From positions 2,570,001-2,634,000 of the forward strand of contig NZ_CP073653.1 of the NCBI RefSeq assembly GCF_018223745.1: 64,000 bases of DNA, read 5' to 3'. Shown piece after piece: positions 34,885-43,715 of the stretch. Below the pieces are notes generated by a model. That model was not told the origin of the DNA. It did not search any database and worked only from the letters and a program-made list of their open reading frames with translations. A program made the translations under genes and the position numbers. The number at the start of each line of letters is the position of its first letter. Position 1 is the stretch's first letter. Origin of the DNA: Clostridium beijerinckii. GTDB taxonomy: Bacteria > Bacillota > Clostridia > Clostridiales > Clostridiaceae.

Positions 34885-35817
34885 TTGACTTTGCAACAAT
34901 TAAAATATGCTCTTGAAATTGCAAGGTACGGGTCAATAAACGAGGCAGCTAAAAAATTATTTATATCCCAGCCAAGTCTATCTAATTCAATAAGAGAACT
35001 TGAAAGTGAACTGGGAATTGTAATATTTGAGAGGACCAATAGAGGAATTAGCATTTCTTCAGATGGGATTGAATTCTTAGGGTATGCTCGCCAAATAAGT
35101 GAACAAGCTGAATTTATTGAGGATCGCTATCATGGAAGAAGAGAAAAGATTATGCATTTCTCTGTGTCAACTCAGCATTATGCTTTTGTTGTAAATGCAT
35201 TTACAAAACTCTTAAAGGAAATTGAAACAAATCAGTATGAGTTTAATTTAAGAGAAACAAAGACATATGAAATAATAGATGATGTAAAAACTCTTCGTAG
35301 TGATGTTGGAATTTTATATATTAACGAAGTAAACTCTAAGGTTATGAATAGAATTTTTAGTGATAGTAATTTGAAATTCACTCCACTTTTTAATGCAAAC
35401 CCACATATAATTATCAGTAACAATCATCCTCTTTCTACTAAAGAAAGTGTTACTACTAATGAAATGCTAGAATTTACTTATATAACATTTGAACAGGGAA
35501 TTAATAATTCATTTAATTTTTCAGAAGAAATGATGAATATGGCTAATGTACCTAAAAGTATTAAAGTTATTGATAGAGCAACACTTTCAACTTTATTAAC
35601 CAGTACAGATAGTTATACAATTGGAACAGGATTTATAGACTCGGATTTTGATGAAAGCAAACTTAAAGCAATACCAATAGAATGTGATGAAATTTTCACA
35701 GTCGGATGGATAGCCCATAAGGATATTAAGCTTAATAAAATAACAACGCGCTACATTGAGATTTTGAACGAAATTATTTCAACAAATTATTTCGACTTAA
35801 ACTATTATCTGTTATAG
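34885..35817 (+). CDS. LysR-family transcriptional regulator
   Basis: 310 residues from TTG 34885 behind AAAGGGGG. The N-terminal helix-turn-helix reads LQQLKYALEIARYGSINEAA, KKLFISQPSLSNSIRELES. The effector domain (about 90-300) is of the periplasmic-binding type. The two MetE/YxjG-like genes follow in the same direction only 20 bp later, so it probably controls sulfur-amino-acid or methyl-transfer metabolism; B. subtilis-type regulators of methionine metabolism are comparable. The ligand is unknown. Confidence 0.85.
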   Translation: MTLQQLKYALEIARYGSINEAAKKLFISQPSLSNSIRELESELGIVIFERTNRGISISSDGIEFLGYARQISEQAEFIEDRYHGRREKIMHFSVSTQHYAFVVNAFTKLLKEIETNQYEFNLRETKTYEIIDDVKTLRSDVGILYINEVNSKVMNRIFSDSNLKFTPLFNANPHIIISNNHPLSTKESVTTNEMLEFTYITFEQGINNSFNFSEEMMNMANVPKSIKVIDRATLSTLLTSTDSYTIGTGFIDSDFDESKLKAIPIECDEIFTVGWIAHKDIKLNKITTRYIEILNEIISTNYFDLNYYLL

Positions 35818-35837
35818 CAGTTTAAATGGAGGAAAAT

Positions 35838-36959
35838 ATGAGTAATGAGATTATAGGTACAAAGAGAAATAGTCCACCTTTTCGATATGATATAGTTGGA
35901 AGTTTTCTTAGAACTGATGAAATTAAGATTGCACGGAAACAATATAATATTGGAGAGATAAATGCTGAAGAGCTGAGAAGTATTGAAGATATAGAAATAA
36001 GGAAGCTTATAGAAAAGGAAAAAGAAATAGGATTAATAGCTGTTACTGATGGAGAGTTTAGGAGATCTTGGTGGCATCTTGATTTTTTTGTTGGAATAGA
36101 AGGTACAAAGAAAATAATATTAAATCAAGGAGGTAGCGTTCAGGGATCTAGAACAAAGGCTGAAAGCTTTCAAATTGTTGATAAGATAAGATTTAATAAG
36201 CATCCAATGTTAGAGCATTTTAAGTATTTAAATAGCATTGTTAAAGATCAAAATATTGCCAAATTTACTATTCCATCACCATCTCTATTTCATTTTGTTC
36301 AAAGTCACAATAAAAATAATGTATATGGCAGTGATGAAGAACTGATGGAAGATATTATTAGTGTTTACAAATCTGCAATAAAGGAGTTTTACGATGTAGG
36401 CTGTCGTTATTTGCAGTTTGATGATACTGCATGGGGAACCCTATGTAGTGAAAGACACAGAAGTTATTTTAGGAGTCGGGGAATTGACCCAGAAGCTCTT
36501 TCAAAGAATTATGTAAGATTGATAAATGAGAGCATTAAAGAAAAACCAGAAGATATGATTATAACCTTGCATGTTTGCCGTGGAAATCTACATTCAATAG
36601 GATTTGCATCAGGTGGATATGAACCTATTGCAGAAGAATTATTTTCTAATGCTAATGTGGATGGATTCTTTCTTGAATACGATAGTGAAAGATGCGGAGA
36701 TTTTAAGCCGCTAAGATTTATAAATGATCAGTTTGTTGTATTGGGACTTGTAACGACAAAGCATGGAGGCCTTGAAAGTAAAGAGCAATTAAAAAATCGT
36801 ATTGCAGAAGCTTCTCAATATGTAGATATTAATAAACTTTGCATAAGCCCACAGTGCGGTTTTGCATCAACAGAAGAGGGAAATATAATTACTGAAGAAG
36901 AACAATGGGAGAAAATTAAACTCGTTATTGAAACAGCTAATGAAATTTGGAAGTTATAG
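35838..36959 (+). CDS. MetE C-terminal-like (YxjG/YxjH) methyltransferase, copy 1
   Basis: 373 residues from ATG 35838; GGAGG at 35828-35832 overlaps an earlier ATG (35826), which therefore cannot be the start. PFRYDIVGSFLRTDEIKIAR, AVTDGEFRRSWWHLDFF, TLHVCRGNLHSIG (zinc His and Cys), FFLEYDSERCGDFKPL and CISPQCGFAST (zinc Cys) mark the cobalamin-independent methionine-synthase catalytic domain without the N-terminal half of MetE. Such single-domain proteins use simpler methyl donors or unknown substrates. It sits 20 bp after the LysR gene. Confidence 0.87.
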   Translation: MSNEIIGTKRNSPPFRYDIVGSFLRTDEIKIARKQYNIGEINAEELRSIEDIEIRKLIEKEKEIGLIAVTDGEFRRSWWHLDFFVGIEGTKKIILNQGGSVQGSRTKAESFQIVDKIRFNKHPMLEHFKYLNSIVKDQNIAKFTIPSPSLFHFVQSHNKNNVYGSDEELMEDIISVYKSAIKEFYDVGCRYLQFDDTAWGTLCSERHRSYFRSRGIDPEALSKNYVRLINESIKEKPEDMIITLHVCRGNLHSIGFASGGYEPIAEELFSNANVDGFFLEYDSERCGDFKPLRFINDQFVVLGLVTTKHGGLESKEQLKNRIAEASQYVDINKLCISPQCGFASTEEGNIITEEEQWEKIKLVIETANEIWKL

Positions 36960-37123
36960 ATTGTCATAAGGGCTAGTTTAGAAGTTTGCTTTTTAAAAGT
37001 GAATTTGTTTGTTATAGGAAAATATTATAGCCAGTAATAGTTTTTTGAAGTTACCTTACTTGGGGTTAAACATGCTATACTGATTTCAAGAATAAAGCGA
37101 GGCAATTAAGGGGGATTAAAAAA

Positions 37124-38260
37124 ATGAGTATAGAATTTAAAAATGCAAAACAAAGAAGTGTTGCACCATTTAGGGCTGATATTGTAGGAAGTTTTTTACG
37201 ACCAGAGGTTATTAAAGAGGCGCGTGCTAAATTTCAAAATCAAGAGATTTCAAGTAATGAATTAAAAAGAATAGAAGATGAAGAAATAATAAAATTAGTG
37301 AAAAAACAAAAGGAACTTGGGCTTAAAGCAGTAACAGATGGAGAATTTAGGCGCTCATGGTGGCATCTTGATTTTATGTGGGGATTGGATGGGGTAGAAA
37401 AACGTGTACTAGAAACAGGCTATAAATTTAACGGACTAGAAACTAGAGCAGAAACAGCCGCATTAACAGGAAAAATAGATTTTAGTAATCATCCGATGGT
37501 TGAACATTATAAATTTTTAAAGAGTATCTCGGGAGATGATGTAGTCGCTAGACAGACTATTCCAGCACCGGCACAATTTCTTGCAGAACTTCAACGTGGT
37601 GAAAATAAGGAGATTACAGAATCTATTTATAAAAACATAGATGAGTTAATTTTAGATATTGCAAATGCTTATAAAAAAGCTATTAAAGCATTCTATAATG
37701 AAGGTTGCAGAAATCTTCAACTTGACGATTGTACTTGGGGTATGCTTTGTGATAAAAAATATTGGGAAGCTAGACAACAAGAAGGCGTAGATACAAATGA
37801 TATTGCTAAACTATACGCAAAGGTAAACAACTTAGCAATTGAAGAGCATCCTGAAGATTTGGTTATTACAATGCATGTTTGCCGTGGAAATTATAATTCA
37901 ACATGGGCAGGATCTGGTGGATATGAACCAGTAGCAAAAATTCTTTTTGGAACTGTAAATGTAGATGGATTTTATCTAGAGTATGATACAGATCGTGCAG
38001 GAGATTTTGCACCATTAAGGTTTATTAAAAATCAACAAGTAGTTTTGGGCTTAATAAGTTCTAAGACAGGAATATTAGAAAATAAAGAAGAAGTTAAAGA
38101 AAGAATTAGAGAAGCAACAAAATACGTAGATATTAACCAAGTTTGCTTAAGTCCACAATGTGGTTTTGCCTCTACTGAGGAGGGAAATATTCTAACAGAA
38201 GAAGAACAATGGAATAAGATAAAGTTAGTAAGAGAAATTTCAGAAGAAATTTGGAAATAA
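37124..38260 (+). CDS. MetE C-terminal-like (YxjG/YxjH) methyltransferase, copy 2
   Basis: 378 residues, a close paralogue of the preceding gene: APFRADIVGSFLRPEVIKEA, VTDGEFRRSWWHLDFMWG, TMHVCRGNYNSTWAGSGGYE and CLSPQCGFASTEEGN. The zinc ligands (His/Cys and the late Cys) are kept. AGGGGG-type site upstream. A gap of 164 bp from copy 1 leaves room for a separate promoter. B. subtilis also has such a tandem pair (yxjG-yxjH). Confidence 0.88.
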   Translation: MSIEFKNAKQRSVAPFRADIVGSFLRPEVIKEARAKFQNQEISSNELKRIEDEEIIKLVKKQKELGLKAVTDGEFRRSWWHLDFMWGLDGVEKRVLETGYKFNGLETRAETAALTGKIDFSNHPMVEHYKFLKSISGDDVVARQTIPAPAQFLAELQRGENKEITESIYKNIDELILDIANAYKKAIKAFYNEGCRNLQLDDCTWGMLCDKKYWEARQQEGVDTNDIAKLYAKVNNLAIEEHPEDLVITMHVCRGNYNSTWAGSGGYEPVAKILFGTVNVDGFYLEYDTDRAGDFAPLRFIKNQQVVLGLISSKTGILENKEEVKERIREATKYVDINQVCLSPQCGFASTEEGNILTEEEQWNKIKLVREISEEIWK

Positions 38261-38351
38261 AAATATATGATTTCTTCCTTAAGTGAGTATAATATAATTA
38301 TATTTATAGGCTAATTTGAAATATAAAAAGCAAATTAGAAGGAGGATCCAA

Positions 38352-39116
38352 ATGAGAGTAATGACCTTTAATTTAAGACGCGATGTTCCTATAGATTTTA
38401 ATGATAGATGGAATACTAGAAGGAGCTTAATTTATAACGTAATAAATGAGTATAAATGCGATATAATAGGGGCTCAGGAAATTAAAGATAATATGCTTAA
38501 TGATATTAAAGAAAATATTGAGGGATATAATATTATTGGAGCTCCAAGAGGGAAAAAAGTTTCTTCCGAAAGGAACAGTTTATTAATCTCTAGAAATTAT
38601 TTAATTGAAGATTATAAAACTTTCTGGCTATCTGAAACTCCAGATAAGATAGGAAGCCGCGTATGGTACTCATATCTTCCAAGAATTTGCACAACAGCCA
38701 TTTTACAAATGGATAATGGAAGAAGAGTTAGGGTTTGTAATACTCATTTAGATAATCTGCTTCCAAAGGCAAGAATGTATGGTTTAAAAAAAATTCTAGA
38801 ATTTATAGAAAATGAAAAACTTCCTGTTATACTAATGGGAGATTTTAATGATAGACCTAATAGTAAGTTGATTAAAAGTCTTAAAGAGGGGAAAATATCA
38901 AGTAAAAAATTATTACCAGTACAAGACGTAAACATGGGTTTATATAATGAATCTACAATAGGAAATTTCAAAAGGTCAGGAAAAGGGCTTCATATAGATT
39001 ATATATTTGTATCGGAGGAAATAGATGTAGTTAATGCTGAAATAATTAAATATAATGTTAACGGGAAATATCCCTCTGATCATTATCCTTTAATGGCAGA
39101 TATAGTAATAAATTAA
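38352..39116 (+). CDS. Endonuclease/exonuclease/phosphatase-family hydrolase
   Basis: 254 residues from ATG 38352 with AAGGAGGA at 38339-38346; the longer in-frame TTG reading starts before this site and is rejected. RVMTFNLRRD, IIGAQEI (metal Glu), VCNTHLDN, VILMGDFNDRP and IDYIFVSEEID ... YPSDHYPLMADI are the EEP motifs. The family covers DNases, sphingomyelinases and other phosphodiesterases. No signal peptide, so a cytoplasmic enzyme of unknown substrate. Confidence 0.85.
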   Translation: MRVMTFNLRRDVPIDFNDRWNTRRSLIYNVINEYKCDIIGAQEIKDNMLNDIKENIEGYNIIGAPRGKKVSSERNSLLISRNYLIEDYKTFWLSETPDKIGSRVWYSYLPRICTTAILQMDNGRRVRVCNTHLDNLLPKARMYGLKKILEFIENEKLPVILMGDFNDRPNSKLIKSLKEGKISSKKLLPVQDVNMGLYNESTIGNFKRSGKGLHIDYIFVSEEIDVVNAEIIKYNVNGKYPSDHYPLMADIVIN

Positions 39117-39147
39117 AAGTATAAAAATTTAAATAAAGCATTAGTAA

Positions 39148-39188
39148 AAAACTTGGAATTCTAAGATTATGAATCCAAGTTTTTTTTT
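39148..39188 (+). terminator. Terminator
   Basis: AACTTGGA-ATTC and GAA-TCCAAGTT pair around a short loop and are followed by a T8 run. Confidence 0.8.
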
Positions 39189-39284
39189 ATTGTCTCGAAA
39201 AGTATAAAAATTTTGAATTTTGAAAGCTAGTTATATAAGTGGTTAAGAAGATGTTGGATTGTAAAAATATGATTAAGAAAATAA

Positions 39285-39376
39285 ATCATATTCGCCTACA
39301 TAAAATGTTCTTATATGCACAATACGGAACTTAATAACAGTCGCCTGCGATTTTTTTACTTCTCTAGAATTTTATA
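39285..39376. repeat. Second-type intergenic repeat (CGCCT element), copy A
   Basis: ATATTCGCCTAC at the left and ACAGTCGCCTGCG followed by a T7 run and TAGAATTTTA at the right recur in the same order at 42900-43008. The interior differs. No coding content. Confidence 0.5.
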
Positions 39377-39602
39377 TTATAGTGGAATCTCAAGCTACAC
39401 AGCCGGCGGAGATTTTGTTGTTATGGGATTTTTAGTAAATTAACAAGTTGAAATTATATTTTGTTGATTATACTGGATATAAATACATGATGAACCAATT
39501 AACTTTAAAATGAAGAAAAAATATTATATAATAGTATATATTGTAAATAAATTAAAAATAAAATAAAAAAATATATTATTAATATAAAGGAGAATAAATT
39601 TA

Positions 39603-40124
39603 TTGTCGAAATTAGAGAAATGTGTATGCGTAACATACATATGTTTAGCAATTGTCTTAGGTGGGCTTGCAGCTTATTGTAAAGTAACATTTGGTGAAAT
39701 AAATTACAGCGGCTTAATAGCTAGAAAAGATAAGAAGCCCTCTGATGTAAATGTGAATACTACTAATAACAATGAGAGCATAGAAAAAGTATTAACTGCC
39801 GCACCTAAAGTGCCGATAAAAGCAGAATTAACAGCCTACTGTAATTGCGCTATATGCTCAGAAGCTTGGGGCTCAGAAACCGCAATGCAGACCCATACTA
39901 GAGTTGGAACTATAGCTGTACCTAAAAATATTCCGTTAGGAAGTAAAATATATATTCCGGATTTAAAAGATTATAAAGATGACGGTATTTTTGATGCAGA
40001 AGATAGAGGTGGCGCAGTTAAAGTTAAAAGCGATGGCACCTATATAATAGATGTGTGGCTTCCAACCCATGAGCAAGTCAAGGAATTTGGAAGAAAAAAG
40101 ACTACAGTTTATCTAATAAAATAA
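39603..40124 (+). CDS. 3D-domain cell-wall protein
   Basis: 173 residues from TTG 39603 (AAAGGAGAAT upstream). A single N-terminal membrane or signal segment (VTYICLAIVLGGLAAYC) is followed by a polar linker and a 3D domain at about 75-173: AELTAYCNCAICSEAWG, GTIAVPKNIPLGSKIYIPDL, FDAEDRGGAVK and IDVWLPTHEQ with the three conserved Asp residues. 3D domains are lytic transglycosylase-like folds in YabE/YocH and resuscitation-type proteins. It probably acts on peptidoglycan outside the membrane. Confidence 0.87.
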   Translation: MSKLEKCVCVTYICLAIVLGGLAAYCKVTFGEINYSGLIARKDKKPSDVNVNTTNNNESIEKVLTAAPKVPIKAELTAYCNCAICSEAWGSETAMQTHTRVGTIAVPKNIPLGSKIYIPDLKDYKDDGIFDAEDRGGAVKVKSDGTYIIDVWLPTHEQVKEFGRKKTTVYLIK

Positions 40125-40352
40125 TAGTAGCTTGAAGTTTTTCTAATATTCAATTAAAATTATGTTAGTATGAGGAAATAAAGCAAGAAAAAAATAGAAT
40201 ATATATTGCAAAAATAGTCCTTTATCATAATTCTAAAAAATATTACAAGAATTTTAGTTGTAATTGTGAATTGTGAAATGTGCATTGCAATATATATTAC
40301 ATATATTTTGTTAAGAAGAGTCTTTTTTTAGACTAAGGGGGACAATAGGCTT

Positions 40353-41033
40353 ATGGGTCAATCAAAAGAAAATGATCAAATATTTTGGGACAGTAGAGAA
40401 AACATTATATCACCAGAATTAGTTGAAGAAAGAATAGAAGAGATGAATGAAACGTTACTTGTTTATAGATCAGCAATAAAGGAAGTTAAGACTAAATTAG
40501 ATATTTTAGATGATGAACTTAAGATAAAGAGGAAGAGGAATCCGATTGAATACATGAAATCTAGAGTGAAGACTCCAAGCAGTATTATGGATAAACTTAA
40601 ACGTAAAGGGTTCGAAATGAGCATTGAATCTGCTAAAAAGAATTTAAATGATATTGCGGGAATTAGAGTTATCTGTTCTTTTGTAGGTGATATATATGAT
40701 ATCGCCAATATGCTAATAAGACAGGATGATATAACACTAATTGAAGAAAAAGATTATATAAACAGTCCTAAGCCAAATGGCTATAGAAGTCTTCATTTAG
40801 TTATAGAGGTTCCAATATTTTTTTCGGATCATGTGGAGCCAGTCAGAGTTGAAGTTCAAATTAGAACGATAGCTATGGACTTTTGGGCTAGTCTTGAGCA
40901 TAAATTATATTATAAGACATCTGGAGATGGACCGCTGCATATTACGCAAGACTTAAAGGAATGTGCGGAGCTTATAGCATCTACAGATATGAGGATGCAG
41001 GATATACAAAGAAAGGTAGAAAAACTAAGATAG
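40353..41033 (+). CDS. Small alarmone synthetase (RelQ/RelP type GTP pyrophosphokinase)
   Basis: 226 residues with only the synthetase domain: MKSRVKTPSSIMDKLKRKGF, DIAGIRVICSFVGDIYDIA, SPKPNGYRSLHLVIEVPIFF and VEVQIRTIAMDFWASLEHKL. It lacks HD hydrolase, TGS and ACT domains, as RelQ/RelP do. It makes (p)ppGpp from ATP and GDP/GTP under stress. AAGGGGG upstream. The nitroreductase gene follows after 13 bp and is probably co-transcribed. Confidence 0.9.
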   Translation: MGQSKENDQIFWDSRENIISPELVEERIEEMNETLLVYRSAIKEVKTKLDILDDELKIKRKRNPIEYMKSRVKTPSSIMDKLKRKGFEMSIESAKKNLNDIAGIRVICSFVGDIYDIANMLIRQDDITLIEEKDYINSPKPNGYRSLHLVIEVPIFFSDHVEPVRVEVQIRTIAMDFWASLEHKLYYKTSGDGPLHITQDLKECAELIASTDMRMQDIQRKVEKLR

Positions 41034-41046
41034 GTGGTTTGTTAAA

Positions 41047-41613
41047 ATGATAAAAGAGCTTGTATTGAAAAATAGGTCATATAGGAGGTTTTATCAGGAT
41101 AAGAGCGTTGATATGAATACTTTAAGAGACTTGGTGGATTTAGCGAGGCTATCACCATCAGGAGCTAATAAACAAGTATTAAGGTATATTTTATCAAATG
41201 AAAAAGAACAAAATGAAAAAATAAGTAAATGCATATTTTGGGCAGGTTACTATAAGGATTGGGATGGTCCTAAAGAAGGCGAAAAACCAAGTGCTTATAT
41301 AGTAGTACTAAAGGATACGAGTCTTGGCCAAGGTGCGCCGCAAGATGATGGCATAGCAGTACAAAGTATGTTACTTGGAGCTGTTGAAAATAATTTGGGC
41401 GGATGCATTATAGGAAATATAGATAGAAAGAATCTAAGAGAAGAACTCAATTTAGATGAAAAATTTGAAATTTCCTTGGTAGTAGCTCTTGGTTATCCTA
41501 AAGAAGAAGTAGTTATAGAAAATATAAATGAATCTGGAGATGTAAAGTATTGGAGAGATGACAAACAAGTACATCATGTTCCAAAAAGAACATTGGATGA
41601 TTTGATTTTATAA
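41047..41613 (+). CDS. Nitroreductase-family flavoprotein
   Basis: 188 residues. KELVLKNRSYRRFYQDKSV (phosphate-binding Arg/Ser), LARLSPSGANKQVLRYIL, GIAVQSMLLGAVENNLGGC and VALGYPKEEVV are the FMN-binding elements. An NAD(P)H-dependent reductase of unknown substrate. It lies 13 bp behind the alarmone synthetase. Confidence 0.87.
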   Translation: MIKELVLKNRSYRRFYQDKSVDMNTLRDLVDLARLSPSGANKQVLRYILSNEKEQNEKISKCIFWAGYYKDWDGPKEGEKPSAYIVVLKDTSLGQGAPQDDGIAVQSMLLGAVENNLGGCIIGNIDRKNLREELNLDEKFEISLVVALGYPKEEVVIENINESGDVKYWRDDKQVHHVPKRTLDDLIL

Positions 41614-41689
41614 GTAGTGAACTCGAATCTGTTATTTGATGTGAATCAGTTAAGCAGACATTTCAAAAGTGATGATCAAAATCTTGTAT

Positions 41690-41825
41690 TTGGCTATAGG
41701 TGAAGGGTTCTTAATTGCAGAATAGCTGTTTAATTTATAGGTGAAGAACTTTCTCTGTAAGTATCTATGATTTGATTATGGTCGCTTACTTTGCGAGTAT
41801 CAGCGAGCAAATGTGAGTCGATTTT
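41690..41825. repeat. Diverged fragment resembling the loop of the fold-back repeat
   Basis: GGCTATAGGTGAAG and AGAACTTTCTCTGTAAG resemble GGCTATAAGTTG and AGAACTTTCTCTGTGAG in the copy at 44395-44720. An imperfect hairpin GCTTACTTTGCGAGTATCAG follows. Not well delimited. Confidence 0.3.
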
Positions 41826-41904
41826 CTTTAAAAAATATTGATATAATAGTGTGATTTTGAACATACTATACTTGTTACTTTGTAGAAAAAGGAGAATAGT
41901 ATAT

Positions 41905-42108
41905 ATGGAAAGAATACATTATAATGTTGATGGATTAGCAAATGAAAATATGAAAACACAAGTTAAAAATGCACTGGAAAAAATCCAAGGTGTAGATAAG
42001 GTTTGTGTAGATCTTGCACGTGGAAGTGTTGAAGTAGTATATAATGCTCCTGCAACAGTAGAAGAAATTAAAAGCTGTATAGAGAATACAGGACATGATG
42101 CTAGATAA
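41905..42108 (+). CDS. HMA-fold protein lacking the CxxC metal site
   Basis: 67 residues from ATG 41905 (AAAGGAGAAT upstream; the longer in-frame reading begins before it and adds an unlikely leader). RIHYNVDGLANENMKTQVKN, ALEKIQGVDKVCVDLARGSV and NAPATVEEIKSCIENTGHDA follow the beta-alpha-beta-beta-alpha-beta pattern of copper-chaperone-type HMA domains. The usual M-x-C-x-x-C loop is replaced by VDGLANENM; only C at VCVD and C at KSCI remain. A metal role is therefore doubtful. A terminator follows. Confidence 0.75.
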   Translation: MERIHYNVDGLANENMKTQVKNALEKIQGVDKVCVDLARGSVEVVYNAPATVEEIKSCIENTGHDAR

Positions 42109-42135
42109 AAGAAAATATTTTTTTAGATTTGTTGC

Positions 42136-42171
42136 TAAAGAGGAATGTATTTAGGTTTACATTCCTCTTTA
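42136..42171. terminator. Bidirectional terminator
   Basis: AAAGAGGAATGTA pairs perfectly with TACATTCCTCTTT around TTTAGGTT. It serves the HMA gene and the convergent yjbQ-like gene. Confidence 0.85.
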
Positions 42172-42202
42172 ATTTTTATGTAAATATAAAATTTAACCAG
42201 GA

Positions 42203-42610
42203 TTAGCCTTCTATTATTTTTACATAAAACATTCTATCCCTAGGACCATCAAACTCGCAGAAATATACGTTTTGCCATCGTCCTAAAATTAGATTGCCAT
42301 TATTTAAAATAAGAGTTTGTGAAGCACCTACTGTTGAAGATTTTAGGTGAGAATGTGAATTCCCTTCAAAATGCTTATAATTCGAATCTGTGGTTGGGTA
42401 AATTTTTTCAAAACCATATATTAAATCGCTAACTACATCTGGATCTGCATTTTCATTTATAGTTATTCCAGCGGTAGTATGAGGGCAATAAACTACTATG
42501 ATTCCATTTCTAATATTACTGTTTTTAATATCTTCTCTTATATAAGAAGTTATATCAACCATAGATTGTCTAGGTTTAATTTCGAGAGAGTGTTTAAATA
42601 AATTTGACAT
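42203..42610 (-). CDS. YjbQ/UPF0047-family protein
   Basis: 135 residues. YCPHTTAGITINENADPDVV and EGNSHSHLKSSTVGASQTLI are the conserved blocks with His residues that bind metal. E. coli YjbQ has weak thiamine-phosphate synthase activity, but the true role is unknown. GGAGGC precedes the start. Single-gene transcript, ended by the hairpin at 42136. Confidence 0.88.
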   Translation of the reverse strand: MSNLFKHSLEIKPRQSMVDITSYIREDIKNSNIRNGIIVVYCPHTTAGITINENADPDVVSDLIYGFEKIYPTTDSNYKHFEGNSHSHLKSSTVGASQTLILNNGNLILGRWQNVYFCEFDGPRDRMFYVKIIEG

Positions 42611-42899
42611 AATAAAGCCTCCTTAACATTGTTTTTACATAATATTATAATATACCAGTTATGTAAATATATAAACAATTTTATAAATCTATATTGCAAT
42701 AATAGACTTAGATTTTAGATTCTAATGAACCAGATAATTAATTAGGAGTAGAGTGTAGAAACTTAATTTCATCATATATACAGCAGTGTAATTGAATTTT
42801 TTTATTCTCTAGGAATTTATATTCAAGTTAAATCTGTGTATAAGTTATAGAAAAGACCAATTCAGAAGGTTACGGTTTGTAAAGAGAATAAAAAAGAAA

Positions 42900-43008
42900 A
42901 TATATTCGCCTGCCAAATTTTTCTCACATACGTTCGAAAAGGCAGATGCGTAAAAAAAATCTACGGCTCCACAGTCGCCTACGTTTTTTTTATTTCAGAA
43001 TTTTAAGT
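42900..43008. repeat. Second-type intergenic repeat (CGCCT element), copy B
   Basis: ATATTCGCCTGC, an AAAGGCAGATGCG-type inner inverted part, ACAGTCGCCTACG, a T8 run and TCAGAATTTTA. Same outer blocks as the copy at 39285-39376. Confidence 0.5.
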
Positions 43009-43076
43009 CTATTTTATAAATTATGTTAATAAAAATAATAGTAAATATAGATTTTTGATTTGGAGAGGATAAGAGA

Positions 43077-43532
43077 ATGATAAAAACTATTAGTTTTAAA
43101 TATATATTAATGTTAGGCACTTTATTAAGTATTGTATTTGCATTTCAATTAATTTATGATGTGAAGGCAAATGGGGAATGGGTGTATGTAAACAATAGCT
43201 GGCGATATTATAGTGGTCCCGAACAGAATACTGGTTGGTATAAATACAAAGATAATTGGTATTATTTAGATGAAAACGGTATGGCAAAAACCGGATGGCT
43301 TAAAAGTGAAGGCAAGTGGTATTATCTGGACACAGTTACAGGAAAAATGCTGAGTGGATGGATTCAAAATAGAGGGAATTGGTATTATTTAAATAGTTCT
43401 GGAGAAATGGTGACAGGGTGGCTTAGATATAATGGAAATTTATATTATTTAAATTCCTCTGGAGTAATGGTTAAGGACATATATATTGGAACTTATTATT
43501 TAGGACCAGATGGGGCATGGGAAGAAGGATAG
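43077..43532 (+). CDS. Secreted cell-wall-binding (choline-binding-type) repeat protein
   Basis: 151 residues. Signal peptide at 1-30 (ILMLGTLLSIVFAFQLI, cleavage near VKA-NG). The rest is five to six CW-binding repeats of about 20 residues: WYKYKDNWYYLDENGMAKTG, WLKSEGKWYYLD, WIQNRGNWYYLNSSGEMVTG, WLRYNGNLYYLNSSGVMV. Such repeats bind cell-wall teichoic acid or similar polymers. No catalytic domain is present, so it may be a wall ligand or a remnant of a larger protein. AGAGGATAAGAG precedes the start. Confidence 0.88.
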   Translation: MIKTISFKYILMLGTLLSIVFAFQLIYDVKANGEWVYVNNSWRYYSGPEQNTGWYKYKDNWYYLDENGMAKTGWLKSEGKWYYLDTVTGKMLSGWIQNRGNWYYLNSSGEMVTGWLRYNGNLYYLNSSGVMVKDIYIGTYYLGPDGAWEEG

Positions 43533-43597
43533 ATAGTTGAAATAAATTATCCTATAGATATAAAGTGAAATTACCAATCTGTGAAAACTTGGAAAAA

Positions 43598-43655
43598 TAA
43601 AAAATACTATTTCAAAATGTATTAGTAAAAAACATTGAGAGATAGTATTTTTTTT
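43598..43655 (+). terminator. Terminator
   Basis: AAAATACTAT and ATAGTATTTTT arms around a long loop, followed by a T9 run. Confidence 0.6.
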
Positions 43656-43715
43656 TTATAATAATTTTATATCTAAAAAGAAAAAGCTTGTCCTAGAAAA
43701 TGCTAAATTGGAGCT

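Noticed and set aside
35818..37123. SAM or T-box riboswitch for the MetE-like genes
   Set aside because: Leaders are too short (20 and 164 bp) and lack the conserved blocks.
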